In this document: one piece after another, positions 49,069-58,715 of the stretch
How positions within the stretch are numbered: position 1 is the first letter of the stretch
Layout: each line of letters starts with the position of its first letter
From: Alphaproteobacteria bacterium
GTDB taxonomy: Bacteria; Pseudomonadota; Alphaproteobacteria; Rs-D84
Assembly: GCA_017511715.1 (NCBI GenBank)
Contig: JAFWJF010000002.1
Location: 1 to 64,000, forward strand
Reading direction: 5' to 3'
Length of the DNA stretch: 64,000 bases
Position numbers and translations under genes: made by a program
The notes under the pieces: generated by a model
The model's database searches: none
Told to the model about the DNA's origin: nothing
The model's input: only the letters and a program-made list of their open reading frames with translations

Positions 49069-50349
49069 ATGAATAAATACCTAATATTTTGTTCTTTGAT
49101 ATTCGTTCCTTTTGGCGTTTTTGGTGCAGTTCTAACCAGACAGGAAGATTCTTTGATTATTGCCCAGATTCATGATTATGATTATATCAATTTTGCAGAA
49201 ATCAAAAATACTGTGGCAGATAAATATGAATTTGACAATTCTGTTGTGTTCATAGATGATTTTTCTGATTGGCAAAATTGGAACGGATATGCTGTTTTTG
49301 GTACAAATGTTTCATTTCGAATCAAGAATCTTGGTATGGCAAATAACGGGGAAAAGTTGGAACATGTGCCTGCTTCGGACGAAGTAAATGTGTCTGTGAA
49401 AGATGCAGATAATTTATATACGGTGAATTTTACTCATGATGCAGGTTCTTTGTTTCTTAATTTAGTTCGGGAAACAGATTATACCAAAATATTCAGAGAT
49501 TCACGGGGAACATTTCTTGAAAATTTGAGAGCAAATCAGCCAAATAATAAAATGTTATCTGTGATGGACAGGGCGACTAGCATGCAAGAAATAAATTCTG
49601 TGATGAATTCGTCTTATCATTTCAATCCGATAATTTTAATGCGGCCGATTAAGACAATAAATCAAGCGGCACTATCAAACTTTTTGTCTGATTTTCGTCC
49701 AGGAATTGGTGCAGATATAGATTATATTATCTCTGATAAAACAAGTGATTATGGTGGCCATCTTTACTATGCCGATAAATATGAAGATTTGTATTTTAAG
49801 ATAGGGCTGAATTTGAATAGGTTTTCTTATGCTGACAATACTAATGAATTTACTGGTATGGTATATGGAATTGATGTTAGGGCTAAACAATATTTGAATA
49901 ATTTTTGGATAGACGGTTTGTTTGGGATTAATCGTGCAACATTTAATGCTGACTTTGTATATTCAAATGGAAGTGTTTCAAATAAGCCGACGGGCATGTC
50001 TGAATATGCACGTGTTGGTTTGGGATACGATATTAAACACGTATCTGATTTTGTTTTGTCGCCATTTGCAGGTATGATATTCCAAAAATCAGATATTTCA
50101 GGAATGACAGATTCAGATATAAATTTATATTCTGGTATTATTGGAAAATACGATTTTGTAATGGATGGTATAAAATATGAATATGGTGCATCGCTTGCCA
50201 CAGACGAAAGCGCAAATATAGATTTAGGTATAAAAGTTGGGTTCTTGTCTGTTTTGGATAACGCTGGGGCTTATGCGACAGTCAACATATTTCAAAATGA
50301 TTTCGGAACAAATTATAAATTGTCGGTTAATGCTAATTTAAGGTTTTAA
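49069..50349 (+). CDS. Autotransporter-like outer-membrane protein
   Basis: A signal peptide (IFVPFGVFGA) is followed by a passenger-like region of about 130 residues and, from about residue 150, a barrel-like half with many alternating segments (FKIGLNLNRFSYADN, GMVYGIDVRAKQYL, WIDGLFGINRATF, ARVGLGYDIKHV) ending LSVNANLRF, the autotransporter last-strand signature. The middle NQPNNKMLSVMDRAT helix before the barrel is compatible with the linker helix. Short passenger, function unknown. Start set by the -10 box (ATG), not the TTG nine bases earlier. Confidence 0.75.
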   Translation: MNKYLIFCSLIFVPFGVFGAVLTRQEDSLIIAQIHDYDYINFAEIKNTVADKYEFDNSVVFIDDFSDWQNWNGYAVFGTNVSFRIKNLGMANNGEKLEHVPASDEVNVSVKDADNLYTVNFTHDAGSLFLNLVRETDYTKIFRDSRGTFLENLRANQPNNKMLSVMDRATSMQEINSVMNSSYHFNPIILMRPIKTINQAALSNFLSDFRPGIGADIDYIISDKTSDYGGHLYYADKYEDLYFKIGLNLNRFSYADNTNEFTGMVYGIDVRAKQYLNNFWIDGLFGINRATFNADFVYSNGSVSNKPTGMSEYARVGLGYDIKHVSDFVLSPFAGMIFQKSDISGMTDSDINLYSGIIGKYDFVMDGIKYEYGASLATDESANIDLGIKVGFLSVLDNAGAYATVNIFQNDFGTNYKLSVNANLRF

Positions 50350-50351
50350 TA

Positions 50352-51653
50352 TTATTTAATTATTTCACCATGCAGACATGATTTATTTGCATCGGTGATT
50401 TTTATTTTTTGTAATGGTTCAATTTTTGTATTTGGTTTTTCGACAATACATTGCTGCATATATGGTGTGCGGAATACAAGATTACGTCCGGTTTTATCTT
50501 CGCCCTCAAATAAACAAATCATTTCTTGTCCAATGCAAGATATATTAAATTCACGTTGGTTTTCATTTAATTGAGAATCGAGTTGTTGCAGACGGACTGA
50601 TTTTATCTGTTCGCTGATTTGGCCGCTCATCAATGCTGCTGCGGTATGCGGGCGGGGGGAATATTTGAAAGAATACGAATTTATATATTTTATTTCACGC
50701 GCAATTTGCAATGTTTGGTTAAAATCATCATCTGTTTCATCAGGAAAACCCACAATGAAATCAGAAGATATTTGAATGTCGGGTCTGACAGATTTCAATT
50801 TGTTTACAATTGTTTTATATGCATTTATATCATCCGGTCGATTCATTTTTTTTAATATACGTGGCGAACCACTTTGGATAGGCATATTTAGAAATGGTAA
50901 TAATTTTGGTTCCTTGCCAAATATTTCTATCAAATCATCAGACATTTCTGTTGGATAACTGGATGTAAAGCGTATACGGCTGATTTCTGGCAGTTTGGCC
51001 GTTTCGCTAATCAAATCTGACAGTTTATATAACCTGCCGTTTTCATCAGTATATTTATAGCCATTGACATTTTGCCCAAGGAAACAGATTTCAATTGCGC
51101 CGGTTTTTGCCGCATTAATTGTATCGTTAATAATATCATTAAAAGGACGCGACAATTCACGGCCGCGCGTATATGGTACAATGCAATATGTACAGCAATG
51201 ATTACAGCCTTCTTGGATGGGGATGTACGCGACCAGTGGTGATTTTGTCATTTGTGGTAATTCATCAAATTTTTCAAGACCGCCTAAATCAATGTTTAAT
51301 AATTTTGTGTCGGGGTTTTTTAATATTTCCGGTAATTTATGATAACTTTGTGGACCCAAAACAAAATTTAATTCGGGTATTCTGCGAAATGCATTACTGC
51401 CCGATTCGCGCGCAACACAACCAACAATACCAAGCAGGGCAGAGGGCTTTTTAACACGTCTTATACGGCCTAGTGCAGAATAAACTTTATCGGTTGCCTT
51501 TGCCCGAACCGCACAAGTATTAAGGATGATTATGTCTGCATCGCTGGCTTTGTCGGTTTGGGTTAGCCCATGTTTTTCAAGCATAGCGGCAATTCTTTGT
51601 CCGTCATACACATTCATTTGGCAACCAAAAGTTTGTATAAAAAATTTCTGCAT
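50352..51653 (-). CDS. miaB: tRNA-2-methylthio-N6-dimethylallyladenosine synthase MiaB
   Basis: Radical-SAM methylthiotransferase forming ms2i6A37. N-terminal UPF0004 domain with TFGCQMNVYDG, then the radical-SAM cluster motif GCNHCCTYCIVPYTRGRE (about residues 152-170) and a C-terminal TRAM domain. Three N-terminal cysteines for the second cluster are present in FGCQM, LNTCAVR and IVGCVAR. Length 433 aa. The start MQKFFIQTF is chosen as the family N-terminus. Confidence 0.95.
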   Translation of the reverse strand: MQKFFIQTFGCQMNVYDGQRIAAMLEKHGLTQTDKASDADIIILNTCAVRAKATDKVYSALGRIRRVKKPSALLGIVGCVARESGSNAFRRIPELNFVLGPQSYHKLPEILKNPDTKLLNIDLGGLEKFDELPQMTKSPLVAYIPIQEGCNHCCTYCIVPYTRGRELSRPFNDIINDTINAAKTGAIEICFLGQNVNGYKYTDENGRLYKLSDLISETAKLPEISRIRFTSSYPTEMSDDLIEIFGKEPKLLPFLNMPIQSGSPRILKKMNRPDDINAYKTIVNKLKSVRPDIQISSDFIVGFPDETDDDFNQTLQIAREIKYINSYSFKYSPRPHTAAALMSGQISEQIKSVRLQQLDSQLNENQREFNISCIGQEMICLFEGEDKTGRNLVFRTPYMQQCIVEKPNTKIEPLQKIKITDANKSCLHGEIIK

Positions 51654-51666
51654 TTTGCCGATTTCT

Positions 51667-52143
51667 TTATCTTTGTTTGCTTGTTTCAACGGTTATTAAA
51701 TCGGACAGAACAATATCTGTTACATGTTGCATGAGATTTTGTAATGCGATTTTGTTTAGGCGTTGTTTCTTTTCAAATAAGTCTTTTGCTTTTCTAAAAC
51801 GTTTTTTGTTTAAATCAACCGGTCTTTGTGAAGATTTCAGGTTGTAAGAATATGATATGTTTATGCGCATACGATATTTACGTTTTGGCTTTTTATGTGC
51901 TGTTTTTGTTTCTTTTTCAACATTCGCTGTTTTTATGCGTGCGCTTTTAACAGAATTATGTTTGTTATTTTGTTCTTTTAATTTTTTTTCTTTATTTTTC
52001 GGTGATGAAACAATGATTTCTGTTGTGGTTGGTACTTCAGTAAGACCGTATTCAACACCTGTTATATTATTGTTTTTTATAATGTTGACGCATTTTATTG
52101 TTGTTTTTATATGTCTTTTTTTAATAAACATCGATTCTTTCAT
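51667..52143 (-). CDS. Lys-rich hypothetical protein between miaB and gatB
   Basis: 158 residues, strongly basic (Lys, Arg, Asn, Thr), with no signal peptide, no helix of membrane type and no recognised domain. The SD AAAAGGTG six bases before the ATG and the 17-base gap to gatB suggest it is a real gene of the gatB-miaB operon. Possibly an RNA- or nucleic-acid-binding protein by composition only. Confidence 0.6.
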   Translation of the reverse strand: MKESMFIKKRHIKTTIKCVNIIKNNNITGVEYGLTEVPTTTEIIVSSPKNKEKKLKEQNNKHNSVKSARIKTANVEKETKTAHKKPKRKYRMRINISYSYNLKSSQRPVDLNKKRFRKAKDLFEKKQRLNKIALQNLMQHVTDIVLSDLITVETSKQR

Positions 52144-52160
52144 TTTTTACACCTTTTTGT

Positions 52161-53687
52161 TTAACTTAATTTTTTCTTTAATAAATCACTTACCATTGCT
52201 GGGTTGGCCTGACCATGTGTTGCCTTCATAACATTGCCAACAAAGAACCCAAGCAATCCAACTTTACCAGATTTATATTGTTCAACCTGGGATGGATTAT
52301 TTTTGATAACTTCATCAACTGCACTTTCAATTGCGCCTGTATCGGTGATTTGTTTCATGCCATATTTATCGGCAATTTCGTGAATTGTTCCGCGTTCCCC
52401 GTCCAGCATTTTTATAAATATTTCTTTTGCTTGCTTTCCATTGATTTCGTTTGCTGCAATCATGTCGACCAATTCAGCCAAGTTTTCTGGGGTAATAATA
52501 CGTGGTGCATCGGGGTCTGAATTTTCTTTGACTTGGTTTTCAATATCAAAGTTTTCAGGGTGTGCAAATAATTCACTTATCATCCAGTTTGCAACAGGTT
52601 TTGCACGTTCTTTTTTGCCGGATACAGCCGTATCGTACCATTTGGAAATGTCTGTTGTTTCAGTAAGGCGATTCGCATCATATTCAGACAAACCGTATTC
52701 GTTAATATATCTTGCGCGTGTTGCAGCCGGTAATTCTGGCATCGTTTTGCGGATGCGTTCAATTTCATCATCTGTTATTATTAATTCCAATAAGTCTGGG
52801 TCTGGGAAATAACGATAATCAAGCGCATCTTCTTTGCTGCGCAAGACAGATGTTGTCCCATCGCTTTGAGAATAACGCATCGTGTCTTGGGAAACCGTAC
52901 CACCATTTTCATATATTTCAATTTGACGGCGTGCCTCATATTCTATTGCAGATTTAATGAATTTGAATGATACCATGTTTTTGGTTTCTGTACGTGTGCG
53001 GAAAGTTTTTTCACCCACAGGACGAACGGAAACATTTACATCGGCACGCATAGAACCTTCTTCCATGTTTGCCTTTGATACACCAAGCGCGCGTGCGATT
53101 TCACGAATTTCACGTAGGTATCTTTCTGCTTCATCTGGGGAAGTTATATACGAATTGTTTTCCGGGTTTTTAGTATCCAAAAATGTTACGATTTCAAGCA
53201 GTGTTACGCCGGTCCTGTTATAATCAGCCATAGACTTGGTCGGGTGCATGTCATGCTTTAATTTTCCGGCATCTTGTTCAAGGTGTGCACGTTCAATCAA
53301 AATCTTTTTGGGGTTACCATCGTCCCCCATAATTTCAATCCAACCACGACCAACCACAGGCGGTTCTTCGGCTGGTTGTGAAATCTGATAGCCCTGGGGC
53401 AGGTCAGGGTAAAAATACTGTTTACGGGCAAATTTAGAACGATTAGAAATTTTTGCGTTAATACCCAAACCAAACTTAATCGCCTGTTCAACGCAGTATT
53501 TGTTTAACACTGGCAACATGCCGGGCATCGCAACGTCAACCATGCATGCCTGAGTATTCGGGGCAATTGTCGGGTTATAATTTGCAGATGCGCCACTGAA
53601 AATTTTACTGTTAGATAAAACTTCTATGTGGGTTTCCAATCCAATAACCAATTCCCAATCTGTTGTTTTGCCTTTAATCGTAAACAT
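52161..53687 (-). CDS. gatB: Glutamyl/aspartyl-tRNA amidotransferase subunit B
   Basis: Kinase subunit of GatCAB, which converts Glu-tRNA-Gln (and Asp-tRNA-Asn) to the amide form. N-terminal GLETHIEVLSNSKIFS, then GYQISQ, EQDAGKLKHD and the YqeY-like C-terminal tail. Length 508 aa is normal. Separated from gatA by a tRNA-Phe on the opposite strand. GGAAAA SD. Confidence 0.95.
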   Translation of the reverse strand: MFTIKGKTTDWELVIGLETHIEVLSNSKIFSGASANYNPTIAPNTQACMVDVAMPGMLPVLNKYCVEQAIKFGLGINAKISNRSKFARKQYFYPDLPQGYQISQPAEEPPVVGRGWIEIMGDDGNPKKILIERAHLEQDAGKLKHDMHPTKSMADYNRTGVTLLEIVTFLDTKNPENNSYITSPDEAERYLREIREIARALGVSKANMEEGSMRADVNVSVRPVGEKTFRTRTETKNMVSFKFIKSAIEYEARRQIEIYENGGTVSQDTMRYSQSDGTTSVLRSKEDALDYRYFPDPDLLELIITDDEIERIRKTMPELPAATRARYINEYGLSEYDANRLTETTDISKWYDTAVSGKKERAKPVANWMISELFAHPENFDIENQVKENSDPDAPRIITPENLAELVDMIAANEINGKQAKEIFIKMLDGERGTIHEIADKYGMKQITDTGAIESAVDEVIKNNPSQVEQYKSGKVGLLGFFVGNVMKATHGQANPAMVSDLLKKKLS

Positions 53688-53698
53688 TTTATTTTTCC

Positions 53699-53727
53699 TT
53701 GCTTTTTGTTTTTTTATACTATATTAT
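53699..53727 (+). promoter_or_regulatory. Promoter of tRNA-Phe
   Basis: TTGCTT (53699-53704), 17-bp spacer, TATTAT (53722-53727); tRNA starts 14 bases later. It overlaps the region directly upstream of gatB, on the opposite strand. Confidence 0.55.
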
Positions 53728-53740
53728 GCTTCTCACGGAT

Positions 53741-53816
53741 GGCCAGATAGCTCAGTTGGTAGAGCAAGGGACTGAAAATCCCTGTGTCAGAGGTTCGATT
53801 CCTCTTCTGGCCACCA
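53741..53816 (+). tRNA. tRNA-Phe (anticodon GAA)
   Basis: Acceptor GGCCAGA/TCTGGCC, D arm, anticodon arm AGGGA-CTGAAAA-TCCCT with GAA, T arm AGAGG-TTCGATT-CCTCT, encoded CCA. 76 nt. It sits between gatA and gatB but on the opposite strand, so it interrupts what is usually a gatCAB operon. Confidence 0.97.
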
Positions 53817-53849
53817 GTTTTTTTATGCCCTGATTTTTCCATAACATTT

Positions 53850-55319
53850 TTAACAGCCCATTATTTTTGTTGGACGATTATCTATGCTTGCGGCAGTTTC
53901 GATATGTTTTGCCAGTTGTAAAACACGCATATCATCAAAACGACGACCGACAACCTGCATGCCCAGTGGCAAGCCATTTTGTGCCAATCCGCATGGGACA
54001 GATGACGCCGGTATTCCCGCCAAGTTCATCGCAACTGTGAATAAATCAAGCGCATAGTATTCCAGTGGTGTCAAATCTGAATCAAGTGGCATTGCTGTTC
54101 CTGCACTTGATGGACATACAATCAAATCGCATTGTTCAAATGCAGAATTGAAACTGTCGGCTATCATGCGGCGAACACGTGCAGCCTGCATATAATAGAC
54201 TTCGTAAGATTCACTTGATAACACTGCTGTACCGATAATCATACGGCGTTGAACTTCTTCGCCAAAGCCGGCAGCACGCGTCTTTTTATATGTATCGATT
54301 AAATCTTCGCCTTCGACACGTAAACCATATCTCATACCATCATAACGTGCCAAGTTAGAAGATGCTTCTGCCGGGGCAATAATATAATATGCCGCCAATG
54401 CATCCAAGATGTTTGGAATAGAAACTTCTACGATTTCTGCACCCATAGATTTTAAGTCGGCGATACGTTTGTTAAATAATGTTTTCATATCTTCAGAAAT
54501 TTCAACATTATTGAATTCTTTGATTATGCCAATGCGTAATTTTTTGCCATCGCCCAAAACAGGTTGCAAATTGCCATCGCTTGTAAAGTGTGCATTTGGT
54601 GAACTTGTTGAATCTTTGTCATCGTGTCCTGCCATTGCAGACAACATCAATGCTGTATCTTCAACCGTTCTTGCAATTGGACCGGGGGTATCAAGACTTG
54701 ATGCAAATGCAACACAGCCCCAACGTGAACACAGACCGTAAGTTGGTTTTATACCGACCAAACCTGTCATCGCAGAAGGAAAACGAATCGACCCACCAGT
54801 ATCTGTTCCAGTTGCCGCGATAGCAAGACCAGCGGCAACACTGCTTGTTGAACCACCAGACGAACCACCTGCGGTTAATCTTTTTTCCTTTTGCCATGGA
54901 TTAACTGGTGCGCCAAAGTATGAAGTTTTGGAAAAAGTTCCCATTGCAAATTCATCAAGATTTGCCTTGCCCAAAAGAACTGTTCCTGCATCGATAAATT
55001 TTTGTGATACTGTTGATTCGTATTCAGGAACAAAATTTTCAAGCATCTTTGACGCCGCAGTTGTGCGAATGCCATGTGTTGCAAATAAATCTTTCATTGC
55101 GATTGGCATACCATCTAAAGGAAGCGCAGTCCCATTCGCATAACGTTCATCAGATGCAGCCGCATCCGATAATGCGCGTTCTGGTGTAATTGTGATATAG
55201 CAATTTAATTCTTTGCCATATTTTTCAATACGGTCAAGATAAGCGCGTGTTAATTCAGTTGCGCTTATTTCGCGCGATTTCAATTTTGCCAGTGCCTGTT
55301 TTATCGTTAAATCTATCAT
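53850..55319 (-). CDS. gatA: Glutamyl/aspartyl-tRNA amidotransferase subunit A
   Basis: Amidase subunit of GatCAB. The Ser-Ser-Lys triad is visible: Lys76 (AMKDLF) and the Ser pair in GGSSGGSTSS with GTDTGGSIRFPS. The start MIDLTIKQAL is set by AGGGA nine bases upstream; an upstream frame extension carries no family sequence. Length 489 aa. gatC lies 19 bases upstream in the same direction. Confidence 0.95.
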   Translation of the reverse strand: MIDLTIKQALAKLKSREISATELTRAYLDRIEKYGKELNCYITITPERALSDAAASDERYANGTALPLDGMPIAMKDLFATHGIRTTAASKMLENFVPEYESTVSQKFIDAGTVLLGKANLDEFAMGTFSKTSYFGAPVNPWQKEKRLTAGGSSGGSTSSVAAGLAIAATGTDTGGSIRFPSAMTGLVGIKPTYGLCSRWGCVAFASSLDTPGPIARTVEDTALMLSAMAGHDDKDSTSSPNAHFTSDGNLQPVLGDGKKLRIGIIKEFNNVEISEDMKTLFNKRIADLKSMGAEIVEVSIPNILDALAAYYIIAPAEASSNLARYDGMRYGLRVEGEDLIDTYKKTRAAGFGEEVQRRMIIGTAVLSSESYEVYYMQAARVRRMIADSFNSAFEQCDLIVCPSSAGTAMPLDSDLTPLEYYALDLFTVAMNLAGIPASSVPCGLAQNGLPLGMQVVGRRFDDMRVLQLAKHIETAASIDNRPTKIMGC

Positions 55320-55338
55320 TGTTGTATCCCTGTATTTT

Positions 55339-55632
55339 TTATTCATCCATAACTTTTGGTACGGCAAAATATCCGCGTTGTACACCAGTGGTGTCTGGGT
55401 CATTTGCTAATATTTTATCGCGCATATTTGGTTCGGTTACAACATCTTCGCGCAGGGGCAGGCTGTGTTCTGCCGGGCTTATCATCGGCTTTACCCCAGT
55501 TGTATCAATTTGTTGTAATTTATCCAACCATTCAACGACGGAATCTATGTTCATTTTTTCCAATTTTTCATCAGGAATTTCAATTCTGATTAAATTGGCG
55601 AATTTATGTAATTGTTGCTTGCTAAATGCCAT
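55339..55632 (-). CDS. gatC: Glutamyl/aspartyl-tRNA amidotransferase subunit C
   Basis: Small bridging subunit. 97 residues with HKFANLIRIEIPDEKLEKM, DTTGVKPMISPAEH and LREDVVTEPN, all GatC landmarks. SD AGGA upstream of MAFSKQQL. Divergent from ruvX. Confidence 0.93.
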   Translation of the reverse strand: MAFSKQQLHKFANLIRIEIPDEKLEKMNIDSVVEWLDKLQQIDTTGVKPMISPAEHSLPLREDVVTEPNMRDKILANDPDTTGVQRGYFAVPKVMDE

Positions 55633-55670
55633 TTTGAATCCTATTATTAAAAACGTAAAGGAATTATACA

Positions 55671-56117
55671 ATGATTTTGTCTGATTACAAGGATTTTCCG
55701 CGCAAAGGGCGCATAATTTCACTTGATTGGGGGTTGCGTCGCTGTGGGGTTGCTGTATCAGATGAAAATCGTGATTTTGCCTTTACTCGTCCGCAACTTT
55801 ATATCAATTCTCAAGAAGAGTTAATTCAGAAAGTTTTAGACATTATTGATAAGGATAAAATATCTGGTGTTGTTGTTGGGTTGCCCCTCTATAGTGATGG
55901 CAGCGAATCTGATACTACAAAAATGGTGCGGGAATTTGCAAATTCTTTGGCAAAAAATACTGATTTGCCAATCGTTTTTGTCGAAGAAAATTTGACCAGT
56001 GCTGCCGCCCAAGAAGAAATAGGGCGCAAGAGTATCGCAAAAATCAAATCAGAGTTAGATTCTGTTTCTGCAAAAATAATTCTTGAAAACGCAATCGCTA
56101 TATTAAAGCGAATTTAA
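55671..56117 (+). CDS. ruvX: RuvX/YqgF Holliday-junction resolvase-like protein
   Basis: RNase-H-fold protein involved in rRNA 5' processing in E. coli. Motifs ISLDWGLRRCGVAVSD (about residue 17), VVGLPLYSDGSES and VFVEENLTS, expected length 148 aa. Divergent from gatC; its 3' end overlaps the AI-2E gene by four bases, convergent. Confidence 0.92.
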   Translation: MILSDYKDFPRKGRIISLDWGLRRCGVAVSDENRDFAFTRPQLYINSQEELIQKVLDIIDKDKISGVVVGLPLYSDGSESDTTKMVREFANSLAKNTDLPIVFVEENLTSAAAQEEIGRKSIAKIKSELDSVSAKIILENAIAILKRI

Positions 56118-57160
56118 TCTTCGTTTTTTGTTTCGTCTGGGATTTTTCCGTCACTGGACAACAATGTTGCAAACCAACGGGTTGATGTAAACTGTGCCGT
56201 TGTGATGTATATTGCCACCAAGATAGGAACACTAAAGAACATTCCTGCCGGGCCCCAAATCATGCCCCAAAAGACCAAGTTGATTAATATTGCAAGTGTT
56301 GAAATATTTAATGTTTTGCCGGTCAATTTTGGGTCCAGTATATTTCCAAAAACAATTTCCAAACCAATCAATGAAACCGCGGTAAATACCGGTAAATGCC
56401 AAGTGTCGCCACTTATCAACGCGTACGCGATTGGTAACGCACATGCCAAAATTGAACCGATGGTTGGAATATAATTCAATATAAATATTATAAACGCCCA
56501 AACCGATGCGTATTCAAGCCCGATAAAGTGCAACAGTATATATGCGCCCAAACCCGTTGCAGCAGAAATGAAAGTTTTTGTAAACAAATATTTTTTCATG
56601 TTTTCGTCAATGCTGTTAAGAATATAACGCAATTTTTTAGCACGTAATTTAGTTAACGGCATCGCATCAATCTTTTTGTTGAATGAACTTTGTTCCACAA
56701 ACATAAAGATAAGATATATTAAAACCATGCCGGTTGATGTGGCAATTCCCGCCAATGATGAACCGATGTATCCGGCGATTTCTGGCAGGTTTGGCATTAA
56801 ATTCATATCAATACTTATGCCTATTTTTTTGGAAATGTATTCTGAAAATACTAACAATTTTTCCTGTAATATAGGTGTTGCGTTATACAGTTCTGACAAC
56901 ATAGGTCGTATTTGTGTCGCAAATAAATATATTATCCCGAACACAGTCACAAAAGACAAAAGTGTGGATAAAAAATTATAAAAATTTTTTAGAGCAATCG
57001 TGCAATATTCAGATTTATAACAAGGCATAATACGTCTGTAATATGCGGAAATTGCGTTTAATAAATACCACAAAAATGTTGCAAAAAGCAGTGGGATAAA
57101 TATTGAACGCCCTATCCACAATATAAATATCAAACCGATAAAGAATACTATATTATGCAT
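56114..57160 (-). CDS. AI-2E-family transporter
   Basis: Membrane protein of the PF01594 class. Around eight hydrophobic segments with the conserved ILNYIPTIGSILACALP (about residues 225-240), LTGKTLNISTLAILINLVFWGMIWGPAGMFFSVPI near the end. Length 348 aa. Some family members export signals or act as Na+/H+ antiporters; substrate unknown. Likely co-transcribed with the upstream membrane-protein gene (15-base gap). SD AAAGGAAAA. Confidence 0.9.
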   Translation of the reverse strand: MHNIVFFIGLIFILWIGRSIFIPLLFATFLWYLLNAISAYYRRIMPCYKSEYCTIALKNFYNFLSTLLSFVTVFGIIYLFATQIRPMLSELYNATPILQEKLLVFSEYISKKIGISIDMNLMPNLPEIAGYIGSSLAGIATSTGMVLIYLIFMFVEQSSFNKKIDAMPLTKLRAKKLRYILNSIDENMKKYLFTKTFISAATGLGAYILLHFIGLEYASVWAFIIFILNYIPTIGSILACALPIAYALISGDTWHLPVFTAVSLIGLEIVFGNILDPKLTGKTLNISTLAILINLVFWGMIWGPAGMFFSVPILVAIYITTAQFTSTRWFATLLSSDGKIPDETKNED

Positions 57161-57175
57161 GTTTTTCCTTTTATA

Positions 57176-58009
57176 TTATACTGATAATATAATAATTGAA
57201 ATGATAAACGCCAGGTTTATTCCTACACAGGTCAAGGCGTATCCGCCGTTTATGTTCTTGATAAAATCAGATTTGTGTTTTTTGTTCCATAATGCATAAA
57301 TAACCAACAGGGCAATTGTTAATATTGTTGTTGATAAACCCGCAATGACAGCCTTTGCAAAAAGGAAGAACAAAAACGCAAATAACAGATTAGAAGAATT
57401 TGACATAACCCAGTTATTAAAACGACTGTACCATTTTGATTTTATCATCAGGTTTGATTTTTTCGTTTTTTCTTCAATTAAATATCCCGGGGTCCATAAT
57501 AATAAAAATGCAAAAGGCATGGACAATATGGCTTTCCATGATGAAACGCCAATCGATGTTACGCGTTTGTATTTCGCGTACAGACCAGATATAGCCACAC
57601 CCAAGATGTACAAAGAAACAATTGTAATAATCAAGAATACAAAAGCAAACAATGTTGGGTGTAATAAATACATCGACATCATTTTACGCTGAAATACAGA
57701 ACCGTATAAGCCAAACACGGTTATCGCGATAATGGACGATATAACAGATATAATCGATACTCCATTTGTTATTGCAACAAAATCTGATTGATAAAGTTTA
57801 TCGTGAGGCAACTTTTTTATCATGTAATATACAGAATATATAAATGATAGTGCGAATATAAAATATATCGGTGTCAGTGTTTCAAAATGGAATAGTGTCT
57901 GAAAAGCAGAATAAATCAGCCCCAAAATAACCACCAAACCAAAAAACATCAGCGAGAATATTGCCGGTTTACTAAAAAGCCATTGTTTCAATTGTGTAAT
58001 ATTTTTCAT
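57176..58009 (-). CDS. Multi-pass membrane protein, unknown
   Basis: 277 residues with roughly seven hydrophobic segments and no recognised motif; one basic cytoplasmic loop between about residues 178 and 197 (EEKTKKSNLMIKSKWYSR). No relation to SufD is visible although it lies directly after sufC. SD AAAGGAAA. Confidence 0.75.
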   Translation of the reverse strand: MKNITQLKQWLFSKPAIFSLMFFGLVVILGLIYSAFQTLFHFETLTPIYFIFALSFIYSVYYMIKKLPHDKLYQSDFVAITNGVSIISVISSIIAITVFGLYGSVFQRKMMSMYLLHPTLFAFVFLIITIVSLYILGVAISGLYAKYKRVTSIGVSSWKAILSMPFAFLLLWTPGYLIEEKTKKSNLMIKSKWYSRFNNWVMSNSSNLLFAFLFFLFAKAVIAGLSTTILTIALLVIYALWNKKHKSDFIKNINGGYALTCVGINLAFIISIIILSV

Positions 58010-58033
58010 ATTGTTTCCTTTTTGTTGTCTTTC

Positions 58034-58711
58034 TTATTCTATCACAATTTTACCATTATCCAAAATAGTTGTTTCAGTTATTTTGATTTTAGATGAAAAA
58101 TCATCTTGGTGGGAAATGAATAAAAATGTTGTATTTGGCATATTGTTAATTGTATCGATAATTTGTTGTTTCGTTTCGGCATCTGCGCCAGAATCAGGTT
58201 CATCCAAAATTGCGAGTTTGGGTTGTGTAAGAATCAATCTTAAAAGCATTATGCGTTTGCGTTCCCCACCAGAAAAGCCAACGTTCACAGAGCGGTTAAG
58301 CCATTCTTTTGGGATGTTTAACTGTTCGCGTGCGTTTTCCAGTTTTTCTAAAAATTCGCCCATGGATAAATCTTTACCTGTATTAAAATGCGTATGCGCA
58401 ATCATAGAGTGTTTAAGAAAACTTAGTACACTTAAGCCTGGTATTTCTGGAACATTTTGTGCCCCAATAAATATTCCCATCAGAGCACGCGTTGTTGCAT
58501 TTTCATTTGTTATGTTTGTGCCGTTAAAAAAGATTTGGCCAGATTTGATGTGGTAATCAGAATCGCCTGCGATTGTGTTGACCAGCGTTGATTTCCCAGA
58601 ACCGTTATGTCCAGCAAGGCGATGTCGCGCCCCATCTTTGACGGTTATATTGATGTTTTGCAACAAGTCTTTTTTGTCTGTACCTACACAAAGATTTTTT
58701 ATTTCTAACAT
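58034..58711 (-). CDS. sufC: Fe-S assembly ATPase SufC
   Basis: ABC ATPase of the Suf scaffold. Walker A GHNGSGKST (about residue 35), ABC signature VGFSGGERKRI and Walker B AILDEPDSGAD. Length 225 aa. It follows sufB by four bases. No sufD follows. Confidence 0.95.
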   Translation of the reverse strand: MLEIKNLCVGTDKKDLLQNINITVKDGARHRLAGHNGSGKSTLVNTIAGDSDYHIKSGQIFFNGTNITNENATTRALMGIFIGAQNVPEIPGLSVLSFLKHSMIAHTHFNTGKDLSMGEFLEKLENAREQLNIPKEWLNRSVNVGFSGGERKRIMLLRLILTQPKLAILDEPDSGADAETKQQIIDTINNMPNTTFLFISHQDDFSSKIKITETTILDNGKIVIE

Positions 58712-58715
58712 TTTC

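Noticed and set aside
51857-52231. Hydrophobic plus-strand frame opposite the Lys-rich gene
   Set aside because: It is the antisense mirror of the Lys codons (AAA read as TTT) and has no SD; the minus-strand frame has SD and operon context.
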